Assembly: GCA_018524725.1 (NCBI GenBank)
Contig: JAEUWP010000129.1
Coordinates: 1 to 64,000, forward strand
Reading direction: 5' to 3'
Source: Podaxis mareebaensis
Taxonomy: Eukaryota > Basidiomycota > Agaricomycetes > Agaricales > Agaricaceae
Length of the DNA stretch: 64,000 nt
The notes beneath the pieces were generated by a model, which saw nothing but the letters and a program-made list of their open reading frames with translations, did not search any database and was not told the DNA's origin. The stretch's first letter is position 1. Every line of letters starts with the position of its first letter. A program made the translations under genes and the position numbers. Positions 48,776-61,024 of this stretch are shown here, piece after piece.

Positions 48776-49867
48776 ATGGTCGAACATCATGGTGCACACC
48801 TGGAGACAGGTCCTCCTACCCAAATGATGAATCCACGTTATGGCACACTTCAAAGAGGCGTCCATGGCAGTAAGGGTAAGCACGGTTATATCCCCTTTAT
48901 AACTGAAGTTTTTCAGATGCTTTGGATACAGACAGAGCGAACAGCCACCGGACGGCTCGAGATCTCAAAGTGAGGCGTCGCCCGGACGACCCGCGTCCTA
49001 CAAGAGCCACCACAAGAGAGTTGGAGCGCGCTGAGTCTTCATCGTCCACTTCTTCTAAAGCGCATAAAACACATGCGAGTTCAACCAGTCGTACTTCGTC
49101 CCACCACTCGTACGTACATACAGTTGTTAGAGGTTCACTTAGTGAATGCTGATGCATTTGGATAGAACAGAAACTGTCTTCACAAGCACAACCCAAAGCC
49201 CACCCCTTGCCTCGACTCCGGCAGTTTCCAGGTCGGTTCCGACGACACTGCTATTGCAATAAATTCCCATTGTTGATAGGTTTTTACCAGGACAATCTCA
49301 GCTTCGTTACACCATGCCAATATTGCGGGCATCATTGCAGGTCTGGTGGTGGCATTTCTTGTTATCGGCGGTTGCATAGGCTGGTTCTGGTATCGTCGTC
49401 GGAGCAAAAGGATGTCAGTACGGTTGTCAGTCCGTGGATAGGTCCTCCGTGCGCCCAAGGTAATGTCCAGTCCGGGAGTTGCTCGAATAGTGGTAGTGAT
49501 AGCTCCTTGACCAGGGTCAATGAAACCATTCCATTCCGCAGAGAAATTGAATCCGGCCTCCAGTTCTGTAAACCCGATGGAAAGTATACAACAACTGGCC
49601 TCGCGGTTACAGACGGAGATTCAAGAGTTGGGGAACAACCCAACAAGGTCTAGACAGCTTTCGCGCATTGATCGAGCGCAGCTGGATGGGTTTAGGCGTA
49701 TTGCCAGGTTTGTGACTTCACTGGCCACCGGTGGCAGTCGTAGCAACGATGGTAATCATGATAGCAATGGTGGAAACTCAGACATAGAGCATGTCGAAGT
49801 GCTGACCAGGACGACTGCTTTGGGGCATTCAATGCCACCACCTTCCTACAGGGAATTACCAATCTGA
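48776..49867 (+). CDS. Putative single-pass membrane protein with Ser/Thr-rich and PPSY-containing regions
   Basis: A tentative model joins four or more exons. ATG 48776 gives MVEHHGAHLETG and is spliced (GTAAGC...TTTTCAG) to a Ser/Thr/His-rich basic region (SSSSTSSKAHKTHASSTSRT). Two short introns follow. A transmembrane segment comes next (ANIAGIIAGLVVAFLVIGGC, about 49310-49370) with a basic stop-transfer WYRRRSKR. The cytoplasmic part includes SIQQLASRLQTEIQELGNNP and ends SMPPPSYRELPI, where PPSY could bind a WW domain, as in Rsp5-type ligase partners. Such Ser/Thr-rich single-pass proteins with PPSY tails are common in basidiomycetes. No signal peptide is seen, and a TATA box touches the proposed start, so the 5' end is doubtful. 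Confidence 0.45.
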
Positions 49868-50552
49868 TTTAGACAGAATTACAAGCTTGTCAGTATTATC
49901 TCATGCTGCTGGGAGCTCTGTGAGCCTCATGAATAAAGGTTAGTGCACCACGAGCTGTAAAGACTACAAGTGGCAATATCAATTTGGAGGTCATCTCTCT
50001 GACGATGCTCCTTTGCTGGGGTGGGGTGTCCCAGGGGAGGCATATATATCTACTCATCAAGCCCGGTGCCCCTAAACCAAAACATTTACAGCGTCGATGG
50101 GCCTGACCTTGAAGTTGGTTTCAGCACGTCTGGGAAGGGATCCAGTGATTATCATTAGGGGTAGAAACTTCTTGTTCAGCATGGATAATTCCATAGATTT
50201 GGGATCCACGGCTGGGTGGTGGAGGATGCTGTGGCACCCTGAAGCAGGTGTTCAGTTTCAAAGTTCTTGAGGACTCGGAACTCTTGAGGATGCGCACAAT
50301 GCACAGGTACCATCAAGATGCAATAGTAATAGAGCTGTCGTCTCGATTCACCAAGCCCGATACCCTTCGTGAAGCTGATGAAGCAACTTCCCGTTTTTTA
50401 ACGTCGCGAGGTTAACGTTCAAAGCTTCTGCCTCGAAACAAAATCTATTAACTGGGAGCATCTCAGTCAAAGTTCGGGTGACTGATGTCACGAGTGTGAC
50501 ATAGGTGATGAAGAGGAAATCATGAATAAATGTTTTATTTTCAATTTCTCCG
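49868..50552. other. Intergenic region before the MTR4 gene
   Basis: I see no recognisable gene in these 685 bp. A long minus-strand open frame overlapping 50348-50893 is mostly the antisense of the MTR4 N-terminus. A CATATATATCTAC element lies near 50,041. Confidence 0.4.
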
Positions 50553-53500
50553 ATGAGTGCCAACGACCTTTTCTCCTTCCTCGACGCTACAGACGACAAC
50601 GACGACATTGTTATTGAAGATGCAACGAAGATAGAACAACAACAACCCCAGGAAAATGGTCGACCACTGACACCAACATCCACTCTGAAGAGGAAGGCAG
50701 AGAGCCCTGAATCTACCACACGACCTCCAGACCAGAATGGTGATACAAACATGGAGGACATTGCGCAGCCAGACGGGAATGGTCCTACTAAAAAACCAAG
50801 GATGGGCTCACCGAAACCAGTTGTCCTCGATGACTTCGAGACCGAGGCGAAACGAGAGGTCGCTGCGAGCGCTGGTTTGACTGGAGCTACCACTGAAGCA
50901 GGATCGCGCCTGGAACTGCGCCACCAGGTAATGCGCCGTCTATCCCGCCTCTGTAACCCTCAGCTCGGTGTTTACTTGGATGCATCAGGTCCGACATCAA
51001 GTTGCAGTGCCGCCAGGGTATAACTATATCCCAATATCGCAGCACGTCCCCCCTGCGAAACCTGACCGCGAATACAAGTTCGAGCTGGATCCTTTTCAAA
51101 AAGTGTCTGTGCACGCGATCCAACGAAACGAGAGTGTCTTGGTATCGGCCCATACTAGTGCAGGAAAGACAGTCGTAGCCGAATACGCCATTGCTCAGTG
51201 TCTTAATAGAAAACAGAGAGTCATTTATACGAGTCCGATCAAGGTTCTTACCCTATTTCAGACTTTACATTGGAATGCAATGTTAACCTGAGCTTTCTCT
51301 AGGCGCTGAGCAACCAGAAGTACCGTGAAATGCTTGCAGAATTTGGAGACGTTGGTCTTATGACGGGAGATGTAACGATTAATCCTTCTGCGACGTGTTT
51401 GGTTATGACAACAGAGGTAAGTGTCTATGATACCTTATCACACTGTGTACTCACATTCAAGCCGTAGATTCTGCGTTCGATGCTATATCGAGGTTCGGAA
51501 ATTATGCGAGAGGTAGCATGGGTCATCTTCGATGAAATCCACTACATGCGCGACAAGGAGCGTGGTGTAGTTTGGGAAGAAACAATCATCCTCCTCCCAC
51601 ATACAGTACGCTACGTCTTCCTGTCCGCAACAATACCCAATGCCATGCAATTCGCTGAATGGATATGCAAGTCACACGAACAACCTTGTCACGTCGTTTA
51701 TACCGACTTCCGCCCGACCCCTTTGCAACACTATCTCTTCCCTGCCGGTGGAGAGGGTATTTTCTTGGTCGTGAACGAGAAGGGGGAGTTCCGGGAGGAT
51801 AACTTCAGCAAGGCAATGGGGAAGTTGCAGGATAGCGCCGGTGATGACCCTGCGGACCCGAAGGCAGGCAAAGGACGGAAGGGGAAGTCAAAGAAGGGAG
51901 GAGCGGACAAGAAAGGTGTGTATATTTCCATTAACTACAGTGGACTCCAGTTTACCTCCATCTTTCAGGTTCCTCTGACATCTCAAAAATCATCAAAATG
52001 ATCATGCTCAAAAACTACAACCCCGTCATTGTCTTCGCATTCAGCAAACGGGAATGTGAAGGCCTCGCCATGACCATGTCCAAGTTTGAGTTCAACTCTA
52101 CAGAAGAACAGGACCTTGTCACCAACATCTTCAATAACGCCATTGCCAATCTCGCCGAAGCCGATCGCGAACTACCTCAAATTACCAACCTCCTTCCCCT
52201 CCTCCGACGAGGCATTGGCGTGCACCATGGTGGACTGCTGCCAATACTCAAGGAAGTCATCGAGATCCTTTTCCAAGAAGGCCTTATCAAGGTCCTCTTC
52301 GCGACAGAGACATTCTCCATTGGTTTGAACATGCCCGCGAAAACCGTCGTCTTTACTGCCGCCCGCAAATTTGACGGGCGTGAATTCCGTAATTTGTCTT
52401 CGGGAGAATACATCCAGATGTCTGGGCGTGCTGGAAGACGTGGATTGGATGATCGTGGAGTCGTGATTATGATGTGCGATGAGAAACTCGAACCAACTGC
52501 AGCGAAGGCTATGGTGAAGGGTGAAGCTGATCGACTGGATTCAGCGTTCCATTTGGGATACAATATGATTTTGAATCTGATGAAGGTGGAGGGGATTAGT
52601 CCGGAGTATATGCTCGAGAGGTGTTTCTTCCAGTTCCAGAGTAGTGCTGGGATACCTAAACTCGAGGATGGTGTGTGGATTTTATTCTCATGATATTGAA
52701 TGGAGTGCTAACGCATATACGCACGTAGAACTAAGGCTAGAGGAAGAGGCGAAGAATGCGACCGTGATACCTGACGAGGAACGTATAGCAGAGTACTATG
52801 AGTACCGTCAACAACTCGACCAAATGACCGCCGACTTCCGGGAAGTCATCACGCACCCAACATATTCCCTACCCTTCCTTCTTCCCGGCAGACTTGTCAA
52901 GATCAAATACCAGAATCTTGATTTTGGCTGGGGTGTCGTCATTAACTTCCAAAAACGCTTGCCGCCCAAGGTTCGCATTCCCTCCAATTCCATCGCATCC
53001 CTCACTGCCATACTGATTATCTTGGTTGCAGAATCGCCCGGTGCCACAAGAAGACCTCCCCCCACATGAACAGTATGTCGTAGATGTCCTCCTTAACTGC
53101 GCAAAGGGCAGCACGGCTTCCCAAGACCACTCCAAGGTCGAAGCTCAACCCGCAGGTATCAAACCCTGTCCCGCAGGACAAAAAGGCCAACCACTCATTG
53201 TTCCCGTACTATTATCAACCATCGACGGGATCAGCCATCTGCGCTTAGTCGTGCCAAAGGATTTGAGACAGGATTCCGCGAGAGAACATTTATGGAAGAG
53301 CGTGTTGGAGGTGCAGAGTCGGTTCCCCAAAGGCATTGCGCTCCTGGATCCGATTCAACACATGGGGATTAAGGATGAGAAGTTTAAAGAGCTGGTTAAG
53401 GTACGTCCCACTACTTCTCGTGTACAGTCTAAACGCTAAGTATTCAATGCAGAAAATTTCCATTATGGAAGCAAAAATGTTCTCCAGTCCTCTGCACACC

Positions 53501-54313
53501 TCTCCTCAACTACCGCAGCTCTACACACTCTACGCCAAAAAACGTGCACACCAAGAAAAAATCCGGGATCTCAAGAAGCGGATACAAGCAACACACGATG
53601 TACTCCAACTTGAGGAGCTCAAGTGCCGCAAACGTGTTCTACGGCGGTTGAATTTCACAACTTCGGCAGATATTGTGGACATGAAGGGACGTGTGGCGTG
53701 CGAGATTAGTACTGGTGACGAGCTGTTGTTGACGGAGTTGATTTTCAATGGTGTTTTCAACCCGCTTGCGCCGGAGCAGTGTGCGGCGTTGTTGAGTTGT
53801 TTTGTTTTTGCGGAAAAGGTGTGTGAGCTCATGGCTCCTCCAATTAACTCATGATTGATGGGGAAATGTTACAGAGCGAGCAAACTACGAAGCTCAAGGA
53901 AGAACTTGCAGCGCCACTACGCGTTATGCAAGAGTTCGCACGCCGGATAGCAAAAGTATCAAAAGAATCCAAGCTCCCGATCGATGAGAACGAATACGTG
54001 TCCTCGTTTAAAGTTGAGCTCATGGACGCTGTCATCCAATGGTGTCGCGGGGCCTCATTCTCTGACATCCTCAAGGTGAGGTTTCCTTTCAATCCGTCCT
54101 GGTACACTTGACCAACCCCAAGCCTTGCAGTTGACGGATCAATTTGAGGGAAGCGTAATCCGAGTCTTCCGACGGTTAGGCGAACTGCTACGTCAAATGG
54201 CGCAGGCAGCCAAAGTCATCGGAAACCACGAGCTCCAAGAAAAGTTCGAAAAAGCGTCAGAGATGCTGGAGAGACCAAATTCGGTCATATTCTGCTCGTC
54301 TCTATACTTATAG
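50553..54313 (+). CDS. MTR4: Exosome-associated DExH RNA helicase Mtr4 (Ski2-like)
   Basis: The product of about 1,050 residues starts [21 protein letters not shown] disordered acidic N-terminus with a basic cluster ([10 protein letters not shown]) precedes the helicase core: [17 protein letters not shown] (motif I), [15 protein letters not shown] (Ia), VIFDEIHYM (II, DEIH), [13 protein letters not shown] (III), then [40 protein letters not shown] (V) and [17 protein letters not shown] (VI). The arch/KOW insertion follows ([20 protein letters not shown]). A DSHCT C-terminal domain ends CSSLYL, typical of the family. Mtr4 feeds nuclear RNAs to the exosome, alone or in TRAMP. There are about ten introns; the stop is TAG 54311-54313. 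Confidence 0.95.
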
Positions 54314-54591
54314 TATTATCCTTCTTGGGTTTTCAAGGATCTCTCGCCCTCGCTGATCACCGATACCTATCACCCTCTTTCCTGGTGGAAAAAGAAAATC
54401 ATTGGTTTCACAGACTGCTATATTAAATATTTGAGACAACAGAAGCAAAGAGGTATGTATCTCCAAAGGAATGTGAAACATTATACAGACGAGGTGCCAA
54501 GGGGAGGCTTTGCAGGCAAATACTTAGTAATTTATGAGAAAGCTGGTATCCAAAAGAGCAAAGGTTTGGGGGGCGGGAGACCCTTAGTTCC

Positions 54592-56674
54592 TCAGCAAGC
54601 ACCGTTGTCAACCCAGACGCCGGCTATACAGACTATCAGAACCAGACCCGTCAAAGAAGCAATGGGAGTAACTTACCAGCGCCACCGGGAGTGTCACCCA
54701 GCGTCCACCACTGCGCAGTCCAGAGGTGGTTGTCTAAGTGAAAAAGTGCATCAACGCTTGTTCTTTGTGACTCTTACATAAGTACACATACTGTAAACAG
54801 CCTTGTTATCCTTCACGTAAGTCGTCGACGAGCTCCAGGCAGCGACACCTGAGCACTTGCCAGTACCAGGGGTCGTTGTCGGAGGAGTCGTTGTCGGAGG
54901 AGTTGTTGTCGGAGGAGTCGTGGGTTGCGCCGTCGTGGTAGGAGTGCTACCGCCCATGTTGTTGCGAATGTTATCCCACTTGCTGTTGGGGTAGCTGCAA
55001 GAAAGTCCACGTTAGCAAGTCTTCTGTGGGTCACACACTGAAGTCCTTTACTTGATATGGTTTTGTGTCTGGTCCAAAGAGCCAAGCACGTTTGCGACAA
55101 CACCGACGAGAGATTCCGAACCAACTTTGTCCGTTGACAGTTCCCAGAACATACTACCGCCGAGGCCCTTAGAGTTGATGTATTGGGCCTTGAGTTTGGC
55201 GATGTTGGGAGTGTCGTAGGAGACGAGCTCTCTCTTAGCCGAGTCGTACGAGTAGGAGGTTACATCGGTGGTATTCTCGAAGATTTGAGCACCAGCGACT
55301 GTACATAGGCGCGTTGGTTCCGGATATAAAGTAGGAAGGTGATAGGTGAACGTACGAGGAAGTGCCTTGTAAGAGTAAACACCAGCTTCAATTGTACCGG
55401 GACCAATCTAGGCAATTGGTTAGACGGATTCCACCTCACAAGAAAAGGGAAGAGAAACGCACACCACTGTACGATTGACCGATACCATTGGTGTTCTCAA
55501 AGGCACGGCCATACAAGGGAATACCAATGTTGATCTTGCTAGCAGTGGCACCAGAGCTGAGATAGAACTTGACAGCCGCGTCGGTGCTGACACCAGTTCT
55601 CTGGCCACCATACAGGTTGGCCTGGTTATCAGCGTACGTCAGCCACGAGCCGGCGTAGTCATAGGCCTACAATAACTCCCATGAGTTTTGCAACTACTCC
55701 TTCTAGCGTTTAGTACGTACCATCAAGTTCCAGTAGTTCATAGCAGCATTCATCTGAGGGACAACGAGGTTGGCATAGTTGGCGGGGCCAGCAGCAACGG
55801 CGGCAGTAACGAGGTAAGGGGTGGAGTCGCCTTTGCGGGAAGCCAAATTGTTGAAGGCGGTGCGGAGTTCAGTGACAAGGTCAGCCAAGCCTTGACCTTG
55901 AGCGGCGTTAGCAGGATACTCGAAGTCCAAATCACTACATCCCATCTGTCGTCAGCATACGAGCCAATGGAGGCGACGCAGAAGCAAAGGCTTACATTCC
56001 GTCAAGACCATAATCCTCGATGAGCTTGACAGCGTCGTTAACGAAGTTTGCACGAGCAGAGGCAGAAGTGACGAAGTTGAAGTGACCGGATTGTGAGTAT
56101 GTCCAACCGCCGACGGAGAGGAGGACCTTCAGGTTGCGCTGACGCAGCTTGATAAGATAGAGTTGCTTGAAACAACCATACAGGTTATTGCCTGGCTCGT
56201 CCCACGAGTCACCAGGGAAGTGTTTCTCCTGATCCGCATATGAGTCGGTCAGCTTGATGTTTCCTGTCGAAGCATCGGTATCCGCGAAAGAGTAAAGAAT
56301 GTCTGCATAAGGGAAAAGAAGATCAGTTATATCACTCTTGGTAACTATGTAACGACGGCTTACGGGTGATAGGGCCCGAAACAATATCGGTAGGTTCTGT
56401 GAATAGACAGATAACGTCAACACATTGACCAAAAAGGATGACACGTCGACATACGGAAGTTGGCTCCGTAGATACCCCAATTAGTGAAATACGCGAAGGA
56501 AGCCTTGCTCGTCGCGCGCCTTTGTATCTTGTTGGTCTTTGGGTTGGTCTCAATGGCAAACCTGTTGGGAGCCTCCTTATAATTAGCAGGCCTGTGCATA
56601 ACCTGGGTTGCTTCGACTGCACTGAGCGCAGCCAAGGCAAAGGTAACAGCCTGGAGAAGACGGTGGAAAGCCAT
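54592..56674 (-). CDS. Secreted GH18 chitinase with C-terminal chitin-binding module
   Basis: The minus-strand start is ATG 56674, [20 protein letters not shown], a clear signal peptide. The GH18 barrel shows [22 protein letters not shown] and the catalytic DxxDxDxE motif as YGLDGIDLDFEYP, formed only after splicing an intron at about 56,000-55,935. It continues with ARELVSY-type late strands and [11 protein letters not shown] (substrate-binding Trp). A linker of repeated Thr-Pro-Pro units (about 54,880-54,960) leads to a CBM5/12-like module: [35 protein letters not shown] and GVWVDNGAC, spread over three small exons. It hydrolyses chitin outside the cell, in wall remodelling or nutrition. 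About ten introns. It converges with MTR4. Confidence 0.92.
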
Positions 56675-58666
56675 TATTCGACGAAACCCGAGAGAAGAGA
56701 GAGAAGCAGGCAGTGAGAGGGCGTTGCAGTTAGCTACAGCATGTCCGTTGAACAAAAGCGACCTTAAGTAGGTGGGACTGTCTCAGAAGAAGGGTCCTGA
56801 GAAGAATGTAGGCACATGTGTCCATCAAGAGACTCGGAAAGCCGAGCACAAGCACATGGATAGCAAACTGTAAAGAGCTCGTTAATGTTGGAAAGTGTAT
56901 AGCATGCCAACAGTCGATAGAACATATCGGGCGATCAGAGGACCACATAAATCTCCGGTTGGAGGATTAAACATGGAATCGAAGGCGTTCGGAGGTCCAA
57001 AAGGAATAGATTCGTTCCAGAGCTCCGGCTGTCCGAGAGAGGTATTAAACCAGGAAGGTTGAGTTAACTCTGCTGCCTGGGCTAAACCGTTATCGCTCGC
57101 CAGGTACCAGCCAATCCATAATTACAGGTTGTTCAAGACAGATTCTTTTGTCCACAGAGTCAGTATTGGACAAAGACAGGCTTCTACGAGTGCCGGGAGA
57201 CTCGGAGAGCAGCGCTTGACCCTAATACACTTGTCGTCCAGGTGACACGAGCAGCGTGCACACCATCTTACGCCAGGACAAGCGGCGTGGGGTAAAGCAG
57301 AGAACCAAGAAGGGAGAACATATGGTGCAGAGTCGAATGAATGTTGAGTTCCTTGGACTGATGGTGGCTTGCCGTGTATCAAAGAGTCGGTGCATGCGAG
57401 CACGAAGCAGAGTCCCACAATGTTACACGCGGCTCGCAGTCACAACACGATACTTTCGGTCATCACGTGGAAATACTCACCTCGACTTCTCCCTTTTGTA
57501 TCACTTTTGTATCCCTCTGAGGCCGCCCCATTTCCTCTCTTAGCTGGATTGGAGAATGCAGTACTCTACACACGAGCTTTTGTTAGAATATAGAACACTC
57601 CCGCCAGAGCGAGGGATACCAAAGGAGACTGGAGACCTCGCTTGGATCTGGTGGTGGCTTGTTTCATTGTTTGATCTCGCTTGTGCACCGTTGGTAAGGA
57701 TACCGGACTCGATAATACAATCTGCGGTATTATAGTTTCTTCCTGAGGCATGAAGGCAACGTGGATATGAAAGTTTCCCATCATGAGGAAAAGCACTCAT
57801 GAACACTACTGTACTACGGCATGAGAAGCCACGGCCGCTTGTTTCAGATTTGCCCAAGAAAGATCCTTGAGCTCAAGTCCTGTAACCATGCAATATGATA
57901 CGCGAAGTGTCGCCTTTTATGCGGGAATCATGCTCGATATATGGAAACTCACTATATTTGCCTCGTGAAAGTTCGCTGAGAAGCCCGCGGCCTGAGACCT
58001 CACTGCTTATCTACCTCTGACGTCATCATTGGATGGTACCATTTGAACCCAAGTCCTCAAGTAGTCCATTGAACCTGTAAGGTTGTGACCATCTACTTGG
58101 TTGGTCGATGGGTACTCTATCTTGCATCTATGCGGTGTGCCGTGGGCTTGGACGATTTCTCCTGCAGCCACAATGCATATGGTGAGGAGGCGCTTGACAA
58201 TAATCACTTGTCGTATTCAATTAAAGTTCAAGCTTCAATAATCTACCTTTGACTGTGTCGCGTGTTTTATTGTTTCGCGAATGTCGTTAAGGTCTCTAAA
58301 CTTCATGGGACAATGTCCAGTCGTCCTGGTGACACGTTTAGAGCCTTATGTTGTGAGACCTGCCACCAAGTTCTAGTATCGTGACAGTGGCCAAACAGAC
58401 ATGCCAAGTTCATAGACTCCTTGGTATTCCTCCTAGAATCAGTCTGAGCTCTTCTGAACGAGCCTTTTTCCATCTCGTGCACAATCCGCAGTGCCCGAAC
58501 GAAGCCAGTGCCGTTCTGGTGCCTCGATTTCCATTCAGGCGAACAGACCAAGAAGGAACGGCTGGTCGGACCTGATCACCACAACGTATCCGCTAAGACA
58601 ACCAGTCCATATCTATGGGGACCGGTGAAGGAGAGACAAGGCGGGGAGCACTCGGATAAGGGGATA

Positions 58667-58854
58667 CAGTCAATCTGATTGTCAACTCTCTCATAACCCA
58701 TAGCCTGGTTCCATGTCCGGACTATGGGGTATGAGAGAGTACGGGTTATAAGAGAGGACTAAGACATGAGAAAGCTGACTTTGTCCCCGGGAAGAGCTAT
58801 GGGTTATGGCAGAGTATGGGTTACGAGAGATGTGGGTTATGAGAGAGTTGACTG
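58667..58854. mobile_element. MITE-like element with terminal inverted repeats and TA duplication
   Basis: A 188-bp element is bounded by TA on both sides (58665-58666 and 58855-58856). Its right end, read inward, is CAGTCAACTCTCTCATAACC. Its left end has CAGTCAA, 13 extra bases, then CAACTCTCTCATAACCCATA. Inside are several more imperfect copies of GGGTTATGAGAGAG, in direct and inverted orientation. TA duplication and CAGT-type ends suggest mobilisation by a Tc1/mariner/pogo-type transposase. There is no coding capacity. Confidence 0.7.
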
Positions 58855-59224
58855 TACCACCATGCTTCACGAGCTGAGATGGAGCCCCACCAAGGCCGAG
58901 AGAGAAAAGCAAGCGGAAGACTCGCGAGGCGCGGAATGGAAGGCGATCGATGGGGATATAGTTCTTCGCTGCAGATTTTCCGCGAGGAACATTGAGAGGT
59001 GGTTTCTTCCTCGCTGCGTGCCACAAGTAGGATATGGAAACATGTGAGCGAGCTTGGATGATCGTCGGGACCTTGATCTTCTGATCTTCTAAACATTTGC
59101 CTCGGTGACCCCGCGATCGGTGTCGCCAAGAAGTTAGATTTTGGGGGTTCTTCACGGCGTCGTCCTGCTGACCTTGGCAATAGATGTCCTGAGAAGCCCA
59201 GTCGCCAACGAAGGAACACCAGTA

Positions 59225-59941
59225 TCAAGTCAGTACTAGAAAGGGGAGAAATCCGTTTTCATGAGAAAGCAGTAGAACCTTCAGCCGGGGAAGCTCACAC
59301 ATGCGAAACAAGAGGATCCAAGGGGGAAATTGATTATGATATTCCTCCCATTGATGGTTGACCATCAGTTTGGCCTCCATGACAGCTTCCGTCGTGTCAT
59401 TGCCAGTGCAACATGGTTGACCAGGCGGATCCGGCTTTACGATACATGGCTTCAAAGGGAGTAGGCTCTTCGATCATGAGACGCACGGGCACAGCCAAAA
59501 GCATACTTTGCAAATGGTGAATCGTAAGGTCAAAGGCTCTTCAGGGAATGGAATAGGTTGCACTAGCGTATGTCCTGGCACCAATCGGAGCTCATACCGC
59601 GTGCGATTTGACTGCAAGGCCCGCTGTCTTGGTATCTTGCAGGTTGTAAGTCGGCCAAGGGCGGGATGAATCAAGCTTCAATTGTTTCGAATTCTCTACT
59701 CTCGGCCATTTCCGAATACCTACCCACGAAGCAACAGGTTAACTCATGCAAAACTATAAAGCTTAATACTTACCGTAAAAACGCCGATCATGATCGTAGT
59801 AGGCGGCAAATAGATAAGAGTTATAAGCCTCCTGGTGGTTTGCACAAATGACAACAAACCGGTAAGTACCTGTAAGTAAAAAGTCAAGAGTGTCTGGAGG
59901 TAAGTACGGGCGTAGTTAAATTGGTCAGCCGTTGATCCCAA
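59225..59941 (-). CDS. Possible small multi-exon gene, unrecognised
   Basis: Three minus-strand open stretches look mildly protein-like and have splice signals. The first (59941 downward) includes a hydrophobic LITLIYLPPTTIMIGVFT ending at a GTAAGT donor near 59,775. The second has SNRTRYELRLVPGHTLVQPI before a GTATGC site near 59,510. The third reads KPDPPGQPCCTGNDTTEAVM. They lie downstream of a C/T-rich tract (about 60,250-60,540 on this strand). No family is recognised, a single consistent frame could not be built, and the region may be non-coding. Confidence 0.2.
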
Positions 59942-61024
59942 TGTTACTTACAATTCGTGAACTTGGCTGCCAAATCCGAGAAAGCACGCTAACCTTACCC
60001 TCAACTCACTCCGAAACATATCAAGAAAACAATCCTATAACCAATTCTGCATAATGCTTGACTATCATAGGGATCAGGGCTATGTGGGCGGTAGTAGAGG
60101 AGATGAGAGATAGTAGAGAACAATCAATGAAACTACCCAGCAAGTGCGAACAACCAGAACAGAAGTCCAACACGAATAATGACTACGGGATATTCCAAGG
60201 TGATTGTCCCATAGAGGAGAGGCAGATAATGACATTGGGGGAGGAGGGATGAGGAGGGTGTGAGCTAAAGGGTAGCAAGAGTGTTTGAGTGAGTGTAATG
60301 CAACAGAGACACGATAACACAGTCGACTACGAAAGGAGGAAAACAAAAAAAAAAACAAAGGAAGTACGTGGAAGAAGCCTTGGAATTATAGAGCAACATT
60401 GACGAGTGATTGGAACAGATGGGATGCTGTATGGATGGTAGAAGGTATATGATGGGGGCGGTGGCGGTGAAGAAAAAGGGGTATGATTAAAAGATTTAAA
60501 GAAAGACGAGAACAGCACTTTATAACACGGACACTTGCAAGACAGAGAGAAAAGTGGAGAGAGGAGTAGATTAGGGTTGTGGTACTCTTCGAAACAACTA
60601 TCAGAACAAGGGAGACGAAAAGAAAGAAAGGGGGAATGGGAGATCGTGATGGCGGGTGTATACTTCGGAAGTCCATGCGTTCAAGTTCTCTCTCTCGCTT
60701 CCGTTTGATTCGAATTGATGATCTGCTTCTCTTGGGCCACTTCTCGTCATTCGCCAGATCGTTGAAGATACTGCAGGTTGAAAAGGTTCCTTCAAAGACG
60801 ACTTGACACCGCCTGACCCAGGTAGATGTTCGTACTCTGCATTATAAACCTCCTCCCTGAGCCACCCTGCCATACACCCAGAGAAGACCAGGGACGCACC
60901 TTGACCGTTCCCCATCCTCACCGCCACGGAACGTTTCCGAACATGCATTTGATCGCATATACCTCTACCCTCCACGCCAACGAACCAACGAACGCACATG
61001 CCCCACCACACGAGCCGAGTTGCA

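Larger units (their letters stand above)
56675..61024. other. Gene-poor 4.35 kb region between chitinase and SPG1 genes
   Basis: No gene is recognised with confidence. The left end is the chitinase promoter. A MITE lies at 58667-58854. A possible small gene lies on the minus strand at about 59,225-59,941. From 60,240 to 60,610 the plus strand is strongly purine-rich (minus strand C/T-rich), which resembles a fungal promoter or 5' UTR for a minus-strand transcript. The right end carries the 3' UTR of SPG1. Confidence 0.45.

Noticed and set aside
50348..50893. Minus-strand open frame of 181 codons over the MTR4 start
   Set aside because: It is the antisense of the conserved MTR4 N-terminal exon, and its composition gives no recognisable protein.
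58667..58854. CRISPR-like reading of the repeated GGGTTATGAGAGAG words
   Set aside because: Spacing is irregular, copies occur in both orientations, and the context is eukaryotic. Terminal inverted repeats and TA duplication explain it as a MITE.
58691..59228. Overlapping minus-strand open frames of 135-154 codons
   Set aside because: Their C-terminal halves are translations of the MITE repeats, and the rest shows no family. They are probably chance frames.
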